Shown: in pieces, positions 27,878 through 36,734 of the stretch | How positions within the stretch are numbered: the stretch's first letter is position 1 | Layout of the letters: every line of letters starts with the position of its first letter | Assembly (NCBI GenBank): GCA_903928895.1 | Contig: CAIYSR010000043.1 | Coordinates: 116,647-180,646 of the forward strand | DNA: 64,000 nucleotides | Reading direction: 5' to 3' | DNA from: an uncultured Rhodospirillales bacterium | GTDB lineage: Bacteria; Pseudomonadota; Alphaproteobacteria; Acetobacterales; Acetobacteraceae | Notes under the pieces: model-generated | Seen by the model: only the letters and a program-made list of their open reading frames with translations | Database searches by the model: none | What the model was told of the DNA's origin: nothing | Made by a program: the position numbers and the translations under genes

Positions 27878-28186
27878 ATGCCTCTGCTGTCCCGCCGCGC
27901 CCTGCTCGCCACCGCGACCGCCCCCTCGCTGCCGCTCACCGCCGCGCGGGCGCAGAGGCCCACCCTGAAGATCGGCGTGCTCACCGATATGGCCGGCCCC
28001 TATCAGGATATCGTCGGGCCCATCCGCACCGACGGGCGCAAGCTGCATCCATCCCATCTCTTCCAAGTCAAGAAGCCCTCCGAGAGCAAGGGGCCGTGGG
28101 ACTACTACAAGGTGATGGCAACCACGCCATCCGAGGAAGCGTTCCGCCCGATCAAGGACGGCGCCTGCCCCCTGATCAAAGCCTGA
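27878..28186 (+). pseudogene. Internally deleted substrate-binding protein paralogue (102 codons)
   Basis: Compared by eye with the preceding gene, codons 1-48 match its signal peptide and first strand (LKIGVLTDMAGPYQD) and codons 49-102 match its last 54 residues (DGRKLHPSHLFQVKKPSES onward). Roughly 300 central codons are missing and the frame is kept. The product would have no ligand-binding fold. It could be a decayed paralogue or a translated remnant; the intact frame and the C-terminal region, which blends features of both neighbours, leave recombination between tandem copies as the likely origin. The junction is near 28021. Confidence 0.8.
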
Positions 28187-28216
28187 ACGACAACAATCCA
28201 CGAGGAGACCACGACC

Positions 28217-29437
28217 ATGATCCTGAACCGCCGCACCCTGCTCGGCACCGCCGCCGCAGGCGCCACCCTCCCCCTCGCCGGCCACAGCGCCCGGGCGCAA
28301 GCCGCTGGCACCATCAAGATCGGTGTCCTTAACGACCAGTCGGGCCCCTACCGCGACACCGGGGGCACGTCGTCGGTCGCCGCCGTGCAGATGGCGGTCG
28401 ACGAATTCGCCTCCAAGGGCTTCAAGGTCGAGGTCATCAGCGCCGACCACCAGAACAAGCCCGACCTCGGCGCCCAGCTCGCCAGCCAATGGTTCGATCG
28501 TGACGGCGTTGACGTCATCATGGACGTGCCCACCTCCTCGGTCGGCCTCGCGGTCGCCGGCGTCGCCAAGGCGCGCAACAAGCTCCACCTCAACATCGGC
28601 TCCGCCACCGCCGAACTCACCAACTCGGCCTGCGCGCCGAGCGTGATCCACTACATCTATGACACCTACATGCTGGCCAAGTCGACCGGCGGCGCCACCG
28701 TGAAGGCTGGCGGCGACAGCTGGTTCTTCATCACCGCCGACTACGCCTTCGGCAAGCAGCTCCAGGCCGACACCACCGCGATGGTGCTCGCCTCCGGCGG
28801 CAAGATCTCCGGCTCCGTCGCCTACCCCTTCCCCGGCACCACCGACTATTCCTCCTTCCTGCTCCAGGCCCAGTCCTCCGGCGCCAAGGTCCTCGGCCTC
28901 GCCAATGCCGGCGGCGACACCGTGAACTCGGTCAAGCAGGCGAAGGAATTCGGCATCACGATGCGCATCGCCACCATGCTGATGTTCATCACCGACGTGC
29001 ACGCCCTCGGCCTCGACGTGGCCCAAGGCCTGACCCTGACCGAGAGCTTCTACTGGGACATGAACGACAAGACGCGCGCCTTTACCAAGCGCTTCCTGCC
29101 GCGCTCGCCCAACAATTACCCCAACATGATCCACGCCGGGAACTACTCGGCCGCGCTGCACTTCCTCAAAGCTGTCTCCGACATCGGCGTCCCCGCCGCC
29201 AAGGCCTCCGGCTCCGCCATCGCCGATCGCATGAAGGCCATGCCGGTCGCCGATGACGCCTTCCAAGGCTCCATCCGCAAGGACGGCCGCGGCATCTTCC
29301 CGGCCTACCTGTTCCAGGTGAAGAAGCCGGCCGAAAGCAAGGGCAAGTGGGACTACTACAACCTGCTCCAGACCACCTCGGGCGAGGATGCCTACAAGCC
29401 GCTCGCTGCCAGCACCTGCTCCTTCATCAAAGCCTGA
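28217..29437 (+). CDS. ABC transporter substrate-binding protein (Peripla_BP_6 type), copy 2
   Basis: Periplasmic binding protein of 406 residues, clearly paralogous to the gene at 26663 over its whole length (shared blocks include QMAVDEFASKGFKVEV, SADHQNKPD and FPGTTD followed by SSFLLQAQ). The signal region has NRRTLLG and ends near ARAQ. It differs most in the pocket-lining central part, so it may present a different ligand to the same LivHM permease. GAGGAGACC upstream sets the start. Codons end strongly in C, unlike livG. Confidence 0.88.
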   Translation: MILNRRTLLGTAAAGATLPLAGHSARAQAAGTIKIGVLNDQSGPYRDTGGTSSVAAVQMAVDEFASKGFKVEVISADHQNKPDLGAQLASQWFDRDGVDVIMDVPTSSVGLAVAGVAKARNKLHLNIGSATAELTNSACAPSVIHYIYDTYMLAKSTGGATVKAGGDSWFFITADYAFGKQLQADTTAMVLASGGKISGSVAYPFPGTTDYSSFLLQAQSSGAKVLGLANAGGDTVNSVKQAKEFGITMRIATMLMFITDVHALGLDVAQGLTLTESFYWDMNDKTRAFTKRFLPRSPNNYPNMIHAGNYSAALHFLKAVSDIGVPAAKASGSAIADRMKAMPVADDAFQGSIRKDGRGIFPAYLFQVKKPAESKGKWDYYNLLQTTSGEDAYKPLAASTCSFIKA

Positions 29438-29459
29438 TCAACGCGTTCCGGCAGCCCCC

Positions 29460-30347
29460 ATGTTCATGATCCTCGGCTATCCGGCGCCCTTGCTGTTCGG
29501 CCAACTCCTGCTCGGCCTCATCAACGGCGCTTTCTACGCGCTTCTCTCGCTCGGCCTTGCCGTCATCTTCGGCATGCTGAACATCGTGAACTTCGCGCAT
29601 GGCGCCCTGTTCATGCTCGGCGCATTCGTGGCCTGGGGGCTGCTGAACTTCCTCGGCATCAACTACTGGGCGGCGCTTATCCTGGCGCCGCTCATCGTCG
29701 GCTTCTTCGGCGTCATCCTTGAAAAGACCCTGATTTCCCGCCTCTACAAGCTCGACCATCTCTACGGCCTGCTGCTCACCTTCGGCCTCGCTTTGGTCAT
29801 CGAGGGCCTCGCCCGCAACGAGTTCGGCTCGTCGGGCGTGCCCTATCCGATCCCCTCCGTGCTCCAGGGCGCGACCAACCTCGGCTTCATGTTCATGCCG
29901 ATCTACCGCGGCTGGGTCGTCCTCGCCTCGGCCATCATGTGCCTGATCACCTGGCTCATCATCGAAAAAACCTCGATCGGCGCCACCTTGCGCGCCGCGA
30001 CCGAGAACGCGCCTCTGGTCCAGGCCTTCGGCATCAACGTGCCGCGCATGATCACCCTCACCTACGCCGGCGGCGTCGCCCTTGCCGCCTTCGCCGGCGT
30101 GCTCGCGGCCCCGATCTACTCGGTCAACCCCAACATGGGCGCCAACTTCATCGTCACCGTCTTCGCCGTCGTGGTGATCGGCGGCATGGGCTCCATCCTC
30201 GGCTCCATCGTCACCGGCTTCGGCCTCGGCGTCATCGAGGGGCTGACCAAGGTGTTCTACCCCCAGGGCTCCTCGGTGGTGATTTTCGTGGTGATGGTGA
30301 TCGTGCTCCTGGTCCGACCGGCCGGGCTGTTCGGAAAGGCGGCCTAA
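29460..30347 (+). CDS. livH: Branched-chain amino acid-type ABC transporter permease LivH
   Basis: Inner-membrane permease of 295 residues with about eight hydrophobic helices. LLLGLINGAFYALLSLGLAV and FGMLNIVNFAHGALFMLG near the N-terminus and GGMGSILGS in the coupling region are classic LivH blocks. The ATG at 29460 gives the usual N-terminus; the frame opens earlier inside the upstream gene but without a credible start. No strong ribosome binding site is seen. It precedes livM by one base. Confidence 0.9.
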   Translation: MFMILGYPAPLLFGQLLLGLINGAFYALLSLGLAVIFGMLNIVNFAHGALFMLGAFVAWGLLNFLGINYWAALILAPLIVGFFGVILEKTLISRLYKLDHLYGLLLTFGLALVIEGLARNEFGSSGVPYPIPSVLQGATNLGFMFMPIYRGWVVLASAIMCLITWLIIEKTSIGATLRAATENAPLVQAFGINVPRMITLTYAGGVALAAFAGVLAAPIYSVNPNMGANFIVTVFAVVVIGGMGSILGSIVTGFGLGVIEGLTKVFYPQGSSVVIFVVMVIVLLVRPAGLFGKAA

Positions 30348-30348
30348 G

Positions 30349-31638
30349 ATGAAGCTTGGAGCAGCAATCCTGGGTCTATGTGGTGCAATCGCCGCACTCG
30401 TCTCCGGTACGTTTTTTATGTTCGCCAGTGAGGTCGTTGGGTCTATCAAGGCATCCGGCCTCGTGACCGCCGATCCCGCGACGATCAAGATTCTCGCTAT
30501 GATTGTCGCAATTCCAGCCCTACTGGCTGGAGGCATTTTGTTCGCCTATCCGCTCATCGGAGGGATTCTATTTTTCATTACGGTTGAGCTAATGGCATTC
30601 ACCATGGGCTTCACCTCAGTGACTTTCGCGCCAATCATGCTGATGGCTGTCGCGAGTAATCTGGCAGTTCTGTGTGCTCAACGTGAACGAGCAACGCCTA
30701 TTATCTTTCTGGGCTTTTCTATTCACCAGTATCTAGCTCTCCAGATCATGGTGATGCTGATTACGGTCAGCCCCTTCGTGCTCTACCCGGTCTTCCTGAT
30801 GAAGGTGCTGTGCTTCGCGCTGTTCGCCTGCGCCTTCAACCTGCTGATCGGCTATGTCGGACTGCTCAGCTTCGGCCACGCCGCCTATTTCGGAATGGGC
30901 GGATACGCCGCAGGCTACGCCGCCAAGGCCTGGGGCTGGTCGCCCGAACTCGCCATGCTGTTCGGCATGGCCGCCGGCGGCCTCCTCGGCATCGTCTTCG
31001 GCTGGCTCGCCATCCGCCGCCAAGGCATCTACTTCGCCATGATCACCCTGGCCTTGGGCCAGATGGCCTACTTCTTCTGCCTCCAGGCCCCCTTCACCGG
31101 CGGCGAGGACGGAATCCAGCAGATCCCCCGCGGCAAGCTTTTCGGCCTGATCTCGCTGCAATCCGACATGGCGATGTACGCCGTCGTCGCCGTCGTCTTC
31201 CTCGCAGGCTTCCTCCTGATCCACCGCATCGTCCACTCCCCGTTCGGCCAGATCCTCAAGGCCATCCGCGAAAACGAACCCCGCGCCACCTCGCTCGGCT
31301 ACCGCACCGACAGCTACAAGCTGGTCGCCTTCATCATCTCCTGTGCCCTCGCGGGCCTCGCCGGCGGCACCAAATCCCTCGTCTTCGGCATCGCCACCCT
31401 GACCGACGTGCACAACGCGATGTCCGGCGAAGTCGTGCTGATGACCCTCCTCGGCGGCCTCGGCACCATCTTCGGCCCCGTCATGGGCGCCCTGATCGCC
31501 ACCGCCATGGAAAACTACCTGGCCCAGGCCGGCGCCTGGGTCACCGTGATCCAGGGCGCCATCTTCATCGCCTGCGTCATCGCCTTCCGCAAAGGCGTCC
31601 TCGGCGTGCTGGCGGAAAAGCTCAAGATCCAGCTCTGA
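30349..31638 (+). CDS. livM: LivM permease with an extra N-terminal membrane domain (fusion)
   Basis: The C-terminal part (from about residue 150; LLIGYVGLLSFGHAAYFG, AIRRQGIYFAMITLA, TLLGGLGTIFGP) is a normal LivM permease. The N-terminal part of about 140 residues is not: it starts MKLGAAILGLCGAIAALVSG, has four to five hydrophobic segments and resembles small DUF4064-like membrane proteins. The DNA encoding it (about 30349-30760) is much lower in GC (48% in 30481-30540 by hand count) and uses A/T-ending codons, while livH before it and the LivM core after it are GC-rich and C-ending. The total of 429 residues is about 100 more than usual for LivM. The junction lies just before LMKVLCFALFACAFN. 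A recent in-frame capture is the simplest reading. Confidence 0.85.
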   Translation: MKLGAAILGLCGAIAALVSGTFFMFASEVVGSIKASGLVTADPATIKILAMIVAIPALLAGGILFAYPLIGGILFFITVELMAFTMGFTSVTFAPIMLMAVASNLAVLCAQRERATPIIFLGFSIHQYLALQIMVMLITVSPFVLYPVFLMKVLCFALFACAFNLLIGYVGLLSFGHAAYFGMGGYAAGYAAKAWGWSPELAMLFGMAAGGLLGIVFGWLAIRRQGIYFAMITLALGQMAYFFCLQAPFTGGEDGIQQIPRGKLFGLISLQSDMAMYAVVAVVFLAGFLLIHRIVHSPFGQILKAIRENEPRATSLGYRTDSYKLVAFIISCALAGLAGGTKSLVFGIATLTDVHNAMSGEVVLMTLLGGLGTIFGPVMGALIATAMENYLAQAGAWVTVIQGAIFIACVIAFRKGVLGVLAEKLKIQL

Positions 31639-31687
31639 TCCGAGGGCAATGATGGCGCCCGGCCCGCTTGTGCGGTAGTCTGGCCCC

Positions 31688-31984
31688 ATGAACCGCGATG
31701 CCATCCTCGCTATCCTGCGAGCGCATGAAACCGAATTGCGCCGGCGTGGTGTCAGCCACGCCGCCCTGTTCGGGTCCGCCGCGCGCGGCGAGGCGAGGCC
31801 GGACAGTGATATCGACATTCTCGTCGATATCGATCCGGCGGCGCAGCTTGGCGTCTTTGAATATGTCGGCATCCGGCAGTTTCTTGCCGACCTGTTCGAC
31901 CGGCCTGTCGATGTCGCCAACCGCGCCCGTCTGAAACCGCTGCTGCGCCCGGCCGCCGAGCGCGATGCCGTCTATGCGTTCTAA
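31688..31984 (+). CDS. mntA: MntA-type minimal nucleotidyltransferase antitoxin
   Basis: Small nucleotidyltransferase of 98 residues with the GSAARGE motif at 29-35 and the metal-binding pair DID at 41-43. In MntA/HepT modules this enzyme AMPylates the HepT RNase and so silences it. The gene is followed two bases later by the HepT-like gene, the usual pairing. It sits between livM and the GMC oxidoreductase on the same strand. Antitoxin-first order is seen in many such pairs. Confidence 0.85.
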   Translation: MNRDAILAILRAHETELRRRGVSHAALFGSAARGEARPDSDIDILVDIDPAAQLGVFEYVGIRQFLADLFDRPVDVANRARLKPLLRPAAERDAVYAF

Positions 31985-31986
31985 CG

Positions 31987-32334
31987 ATGCCCACTGATCG
32001 GGCATTGGTGGCTCTCACCGACATCAGCGACAATCTGGACCTGGCGCAAGGCTTCGTCCAAGGCATGACCGAGGCACAGTTTCTAGCCGACCGCCGCACG
32101 TTCTATGCCGTCACCCGCTGCCTCGAGATCGTCTCCGAAGCCTGCCGCCGCCTGCCACAAGATCTGCGCGACCGGCATCCCCATCTGCCCTGGCGCGCGA
32201 TCATGGGCGCCGGGAACATCTACCGCCACGACTACGACAATGTCGAAGAGGCCTTTGTCTGGCGCACAGTGCAGACCGGCCTCGCCCCCCTGCATGAAGC
32301 CGTGAGAAGCGAAATCGCGCGACTCGCCGGTTGA
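31987..32334 (+). CDS. hepT: HepT-like ribonuclease domain protein (DUF86)
   Basis: All-helical HEPN-domain protein of 115 residues, the presumed toxin of the pair. The active-site region reads GAGNIYRHDYDNV, so the catalytic pair would be R80 and H81 with Y83 available for AMPylation; in the best-studied HepT proteins the Arg and His are separated by four to six residues, so this is the compact RHDY variant. It would cleave RNA when freed from MntA. Two bases separate it from the antitoxin gene, so co-translation is likely. Confidence 0.82.
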   Translation: MPTDRALVALTDISDNLDLAQGFVQGMTEAQFLADRRTFYAVTRCLEIVSEACRRLPQDLRDRHPHLPWRAIMGAGNIYRHDYDNVEEAFVWRTVQTGLAPLHEAVRSEIARLAG

Positions 32335-32395
32335 TTGCCCCCACCGAATCCCCGGTGCTACGCTCTCGCGCAAATCACCCGACCGGAAGCGTCCA

Positions 32396-33997
32396 ATGAC
32401 CAGCGAAGCCCAACAGGACTACATCATCGTCGGCGCCGGCTCCGCTGGCGCCGCCCTCGCCGCCCGCCTCACCGAGGACCCCGCGATCCGCGTCCTCCTC
32501 CTCGAAGCCGGCAAGGCGAGCCACCCCTACTCCTGGATGCCCGCCTCCTTCGGCCTGCTGATCGACAACCCCGCCGCCAACTGGTGCTTCCGCTCCGACC
32601 CCGAACCCGGCACCCACAACCGCGAAATCCCGGTCCCCCGCGGCAAGCTCCTCGGCGGCTCCTCCTCCATCAACGGCCTGGTGTACGTCCGCGGCCAGTC
32701 GCTCGATTTCAACACGTGGGCCCAGTTCGGCAACCGCGGCTGGTCGTGGGAGGACGTGCTTCCGGTCTTCGAGCGCATGGAGCATTTCGAAGGCGCCGAG
32801 GGCCCCACGCGCGCCACCGGCGGCCCGCTGCGCGTCTCCGTCCAGGACGACGAAAACCCCCTCTACGACGCACTCTTCGCTGCCGGCGAGGCCGCCGGCT
32901 TCAAGCGCAACCCTGACTACAACGGCCCGGACCAGGAAGGCATCGTCAAGACCCAGACCACCATCAGCAACGGACGGCGCATGAGCACCGCCCATTGCTA
33001 CCTCCGCCCCGCCATGGCGCGCCCCAACCTGCGCGTCGTCACCGAGGCGATGACCCACAAGGTCATCCTCGAAGGCAAGAAATGCGTGGGCGTGCGCTAC
33101 GAGGCCGGCGGCCAGATCATCGAGGCCCGGGCCGGCCGCGAAGTCATCCTCTGCTCCGGCGCCATCGGCTCGCCGCAAATCCTCGAACTCTCCGGCATCG
33201 GCCGCCCGGACGTCCTCTCCAGCCACGGCATCGAGGTCCTGCACGACCTCCCCGCGGTGGGCGAAAACTTCCGCGACCACCTTAATTCCTGGGCCCAATG
33301 GCGCATCAAGGTCCCCGGCATCTCCTACAACGAGCGCATGGACGGCATCCTCCGCCGCGGCTGGCAGTTCCTCAAATTCCTCACCACCAAGGGCGGCTTC
33401 ATGAGCCTGCCCTCCGCCCCGATGCTCGCCTTCCTCAAGACCCGCCCCGACATGGACAGCCCCGACGTGCAGCTGCACATCGTCCCCTACGTCGTGAAGG
33501 ACCGCAAAACCCGCCGCCTGCAGGACTGGCCCGGCTTCACCCTGTCCTGCTACCAGCTCCGCCCGGAAAGCCTGGGCTCGATCCACATCCGCTCCGCCAA
33601 CCCCAAGGACCAGCCCGCCATCCGCTTCAACTTCCTCGATGAACTCGTCGATCGCATCACCATGATCGAAGGCTTCAAGATGATGCGCCGAATTGCCGAG
33701 GCCGGCCCGATGGACCCCTACCGCGGCGACGAATTCCTCCCCGGCACCGACATCCGCTCCGACGACGAAATCGAGCACTGGATCCGCACCCGCGCCGAGA
33801 CCGCCTACCACCCCATCGGCACCTGCCGCATGGCCCCCGGCCCCAACGCGGTGGTCGACGACCATCTCCGCGTCCATGGCATCGGCGGGCTGCGGATCGC
33901 CGATGCCTCGATCTTCCCCACCATGCCGTCCGGCAACACCAATGCGCCCTCGATCATGGTCGGTGAAAAAGCGGCGGATTTACTTAAAATCGCCTGA
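32396..33997 (+). CDS. GMC family FAD-dependent oxidoreductase (choline dehydrogenase-like)
   Basis: Flavoprotein of 533 residues in the glucose-methanol-choline family. The ADP-binding GAGSAG is at residues 13-18, LLLEAGK follows, and GGSSSINGLVYVRG is the family's first signature; SGAIGSPQILELSGIG is the second. Catalytic residues are probably the His in TAYHPIGTCRM and the Asn in SGNTNAPS near the C-terminus. It oxidises an alcohol, but the substrate cannot be read; many proteobacterial relatives act on choline or polyethylene glycol. It follows the toxin-antitoxin pair and precedes a hairpin before the chemoreceptor gene. Confidence 0.88.
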   Translation: MTSEAQQDYIIVGAGSAGAALAARLTEDPAIRVLLLEAGKASHPYSWMPASFGLLIDNPAANWCFRSDPEPGTHNREIPVPRGKLLGGSSSINGLVYVRGQSLDFNTWAQFGNRGWSWEDVLPVFERMEHFEGAEGPTRATGGPLRVSVQDDENPLYDALFAAGEAAGFKRNPDYNGPDQEGIVKTQTTISNGRRMSTAHCYLRPAMARPNLRVVTEAMTHKVILEGKKCVGVRYEAGGQIIEARAGREVILCSGAIGSPQILELSGIGRPDVLSSHGIEVLHDLPAVGENFRDHLNSWAQWRIKVPGISYNERMDGILRRGWQFLKFLTTKGGFMSLPSAPMLAFLKTRPDMDSPDVQLHIVPYVVKDRKTRRLQDWPGFTLSCYQLRPESLGSIHIRSANPKDQPAIRFNFLDELVDRITMIEGFKMMRRIAEAGPMDPYRGDEFLPGTDIRSDDEIEHWIRTRAETAYHPIGTCRMAPGPNAVVDDHLRVHGIGGLRIADASIFPTMPSGNTNAPSIMVGEKAADLLKIA

Positions 33998-34026
33998 TCG
34001 GTTCAATCTGCATTAAGCATCTCATG

Positions 34027-34062
34027 CGAGGCTCCGGGCGTCATTCCATGCCCGGAGCCTCG
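34027..34062 (+). promoter_or_regulatory. Perfect 13-bp hairpin covering the chemoreceptor's ribosome binding site
   Basis: CGAGGCTCCGGGC (34027-34039) pairs perfectly with 34050-34062, with a ten-base loop. The right arm ends one base before the ATG at 34064 and contains the only Shine-Dalgarno-like sequence, GGAG at 34054-34057. The folded RNA would therefore mask the start. It lacks a T-run, so a simple terminator for the upstream gene is less likely, though possible. Confidence 0.6.
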
Positions 34063-34063
34063 T

Positions 34064-36157
34064 ATGCTGTCGAAACTGTCGTCCGAAGCGCTGCTGAAAT
34101 CCGTCCTCGCCGCGATGGCGGCGCTCACCGTCGGCATGCTCGCGCTGCGCGCATGGGATGCCGCCACCGAGCTCGCCACCGCCCAGCGTATCCTGCAAGT
34201 CGTTGACGCATCGGGACCGGCCTTCACCGCGATGATCAACCAGCGCACGGACCGCAGCACCACCGCCCGCACCTGGCAGGCCGCCGACCCCATCTCTGCC
34301 ACCAACCGCACCTATCTCGGCCAGCTCCGGGAGGCCGAAATGCCAGCTTTGCGCAAAACCCTGCAACTCCTCAAAGCCATCGAATTCACCGAAAAGGACC
34401 GCCTGCTGCCAGACCTGCAACGCGCCGAGGCCATCCTGCTGCGGTTGCAGGAGGAATACTGGGCCGGTGTGACCAAGCCGAAATCCGCCCGCCGCGCCGC
34501 CCTGGCCGACGAATACACCGCCGCCGGCCTCGCCCTGCAGGCGGCGCTCGAGGCGATCTCTGCCAACCTCATTGCCGGTATCATGGACCATGACGCCGCG
34601 ATCGACCGGACCTTGCGGATCAAGCAGCTCGCCTGGGCCGTTCGCAATTCCGCGGGCGAAGGGTCGCTGCTGATTTCCCAGGGCCTCGCCGCCGGCAAGC
34701 TGCTGCCCGAGGCGCGGCTGCGCTACGTCCGCTTCAACGGCCAGGCACAAGCCAGTTGGGAGGCGATCGAGGACATGATGCGCGGCAGCCTGGCCTCGCC
34801 CGCCTTCATCGACGCGATCGCCGCCGCCCGGCGCGATTTCTTCGCCACCGACTACGCCGCCACCCGCGAACGCCTGATGACGGCATTGATCGAGGGCACC
34901 AAACCCGAGATGACCGCCGATGAATGGTCCCCCTACACCGTGCCCAAGCTGGGCGCCATGCTCGGTGTCGCCGAGGCCGCCCTGGCCGAAGCGCGAAGCC
35001 ACGCCGCGACGTCGCACGCAGGCGCAATGACGAACCTTATCCTCGCCGCCGGCCTCGTCGTCCTGTCCGGGCTGGTTTCGGTCCTCGGCGTCGCCGCGGT
35101 CTCGCGCCGGATCATTCAGCCGTTGCGCCGCATACGCGATGGGATGAGCCGCCTCGCGGCCGGCGACCTGACCGCCGAAATCGATGTCGGCGCGCGCCGC
35201 GACGAAATCGGCGCGCTCGCCGGCGCTTTCGCCAGCTTCCGCAACAGCCTGATCGAGAAATCGAAGGTCGAAACCGCCCAGCGCGACATCCAGGCGCGCG
35301 CGGCCGCACGCCAGCACACCATGGAACGCCACATCGCCGCCTTCGAGACCCAGGTCGCCACTGGCCTGGCCGCCCTCGGCGACGCCTCCCGCACGATGAA
35401 CCATGCCTCCGGCGAAATGGCTGACATCACGCGCCAAAGCGGCGAACAGATCGAGGCCGCCGCCGGCGCCGCCGACGATGCCTCCAGCAACGTCTCCGGC
35501 ATCGCCGCCGCGACCGAGCAGCTGAGCGCCTCCATCGCCGAGATCACCCGTCAGGTCTCGCATGCCGCCAGCATCACAAGGCGCGCGGTGGAGGAGACCC
35601 GTCAGACCGACGACACCGTTCGCGGACTCGCCGAATCCGCAGCCCGGATCGGCGAGGTGGTGAAGCTGATCAGCGACATCGCAGGGCAAACCAACCTGCT
35701 CGCGCTCAACGCCACCATCGAGGCCGCCCGCGCCGGTGACGCCGGCAAGGGCTTCGCCGTGGTCGCATCCGAAGTCAAATCCCTCGCCACCCAAACTGCC
35801 AAGGCCACCGAGGAGATCGCCAGTCAGATCGCCGCCGTCCGCAGCGTCACTGCGGCGGCCGTCACCGCAATCAAACAAATCGGCACGACCATCGACGAGG
35901 TCAGCACCGTCGCCGCCGCCATCGCTGCCGGCGTCGAGGAGCAGGGCGCCTCCACCGAGGAAATCGCCCGCAACACCCAGGAGGCCGCCCGCCGCACACG
36001 GGACGTCACCATGACCATCGCCCATGTCAGCGACGCCGCAACGGCCTCCCAAGCCAATACCGGGGCGGTCAAATCCGCGGCCCTCGCGATCGGCACCGGT
36101 GCCGAGCAACTCCGCAGCCAGGTCTCCGAGTTCCTCGGCGGCATCCGGGCGGCATAG
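34064..36157 (+). CDS. Methyl-accepting chemotaxis protein
   Basis: Chemoreceptor of 697 residues. TM1 spans about residues 11-28, a large periplasmic helical sensor follows (about 30-322), TM2 about 325-347, a HAMP domain to about 400, and the cytoplasmic signalling domain to the end. The signalling tip reads [18 protein letters not shown] near residues 540-558, the most conserved part of the family. The ligand is unknown. No che genes are adjacent, so it is an orphan receptor feeding arrays encoded elsewhere. Its translation start is embedded in a strong hairpin. Confidence 0.93.
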   Translation: MLSKLSSEALLKSVLAAMAALTVGMLALRAWDAATELATAQRILQVVDASGPAFTAMINQRTDRSTTARTWQAADPISATNRTYLGQLREAEMPALRKTLQLLKAIEFTEKDRLLPDLQRAEAILLRLQEEYWAGVTKPKSARRAALADEYTAAGLALQAALEAISANLIAGIMDHDAAIDRTLRIKQLAWAVRNSAGEGSLLISQGLAAGKLLPEARLRYVRFNGQAQASWEAIEDMMRGSLASPAFIDAIAAARRDFFATDYAATRERLMTALIEGTKPEMTADEWSPYTVPKLGAMLGVAEAALAEARSHAATSHAGAMTNLILAAGLVVLSGLVSVLGVAAVSRRIIQPLRRIRDGMSRLAAGDLTAEIDVGARRDEIGALAGAFASFRNSLIEKSKVETAQRDIQARAAARQHTMERHIAAFETQVATGLAALGDASRTMNHASGEMADITRQSGEQIEAAAGAADDASSNVSGIAAATEQLSASIAEITRQVSHAASITRRAVEETRQTDDTVRGLAESAARIGEVVKLISDIAGQTNLLALNATIEAARAGDAGKGFAVVASEVKSLATQTAKATEEIASQIAAVRSVTAAAVTAIKQIGTTIDEVSTVAAAIAAGVEEQGASTEEIARNTQEAARRTRDVTMTIAHVSDAATASQANTGAVKSAALAIGTGAEQLRSQVSEFLGGIRAA

Positions 36158-36215
36158 TCGCCCAGGATTGCCCAAACCGTCCCGTCAGGGCAAAACGGCC
36201 GGACGGAGGACCAAC

Positions 36216-36734
36216 ATGACAGAAACCACGTGGCAGGACGGCGTTTACGCCGCCCTCAAGGCGGCCGGAGTGCGGCAGATCGGCTATGTACCCGATGCCG
36301 GCCACGCCCGCCTGATCGAGCGGGCCCACGCCGACAACGACATGGCGGCCGTCGTGCTGACCACCGAGGAGGAAGGCATCGCCCTCTCCGCCGGCGCCTA
36401 TCTCGGCGGCCAACGCACGGCCCTCCTCATGCAATCCTCCGGCGTCGGCAACTGCATCAACATGCTGTCCCTGCCGATCAACTGCCGCATGCCGTTCTTC
36501 ACCATCGTCACGATGCGCGGCGAATGGGGCGAGTTCAATCCGTGGCAGGTGCCGATGGGCTCGGCCACCGAGACGGTGCTGACCGCCGCGGGCGTCCATG
36601 TCCGCCGCGCCGAGCGCGCCGACGAGGTGGTGGATCTGGTCGCGGCCAGCGCCCGCTTCGCCTTCGACAGTTGCATCCCCGTGGCGGTCCTGCTGTCGCA
36701 GAAACTGATCGGCGCGAAAGTGTGGGTGAAGTGA
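36216..36734 (+). CDS. Thiamine-diphosphate decarboxylase alpha subunit (sulfopyruvate/phosphonopyruvate decarboxylase type)
   Basis: N-terminal pyrimidine-binding half of a split TPP enzyme, 172 residues. VLTTEEEGIALSAGAYLGG contains the glutamate that activates the cofactor and MQSSGVGNCINML follows, as in ComD and the N-terminal half of phosphonopyruvate decarboxylases. It needs the beta subunit encoded immediately downstream; the two genes overlap by one base (TGATG). GGAGGA at 36205-36210 gives a strong start. Substrate specificity (sulfopyruvate, phosphonopyruvate or another 2-oxo acid) is not readable, and no coenzyme M, phosphonate or sulfonate gene is nearby. Confidence 0.82.
   Translation: MTETTWQDGVYAALKAAGVRQIGYVPDAGHARLIERAHADNDMAAVVLTTEEEGIALSAGAYLGGQRTALLMQSSGVGNCINMLSLPINCRMPFFTIVTMRGEWGEFNPWQVPMGSATETVLTAAGVHVRRAERADEVVDLVAASARFAFDSCIPVAVLLSQKLIGAKVWVK

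Noticed and set aside
26672..29266. 864-codon open frame on the minus strand
   Set aside because: Antisense shadow of the substrate-binding protein genes; low-complexity Gly/Val/Asp composition and no credible start.
34022..36175. 717-codon open frame on the minus strand
   Set aside because: Antisense to the whole chemoreceptor gene, which has unmistakable signalling-domain motifs.
36230..36733. Extended N-terminus for the decarboxylase beta subunit
   Set aside because: It is an out-of-frame reading of the alpha gene; the TGATG junction gives the proper start at 36734.
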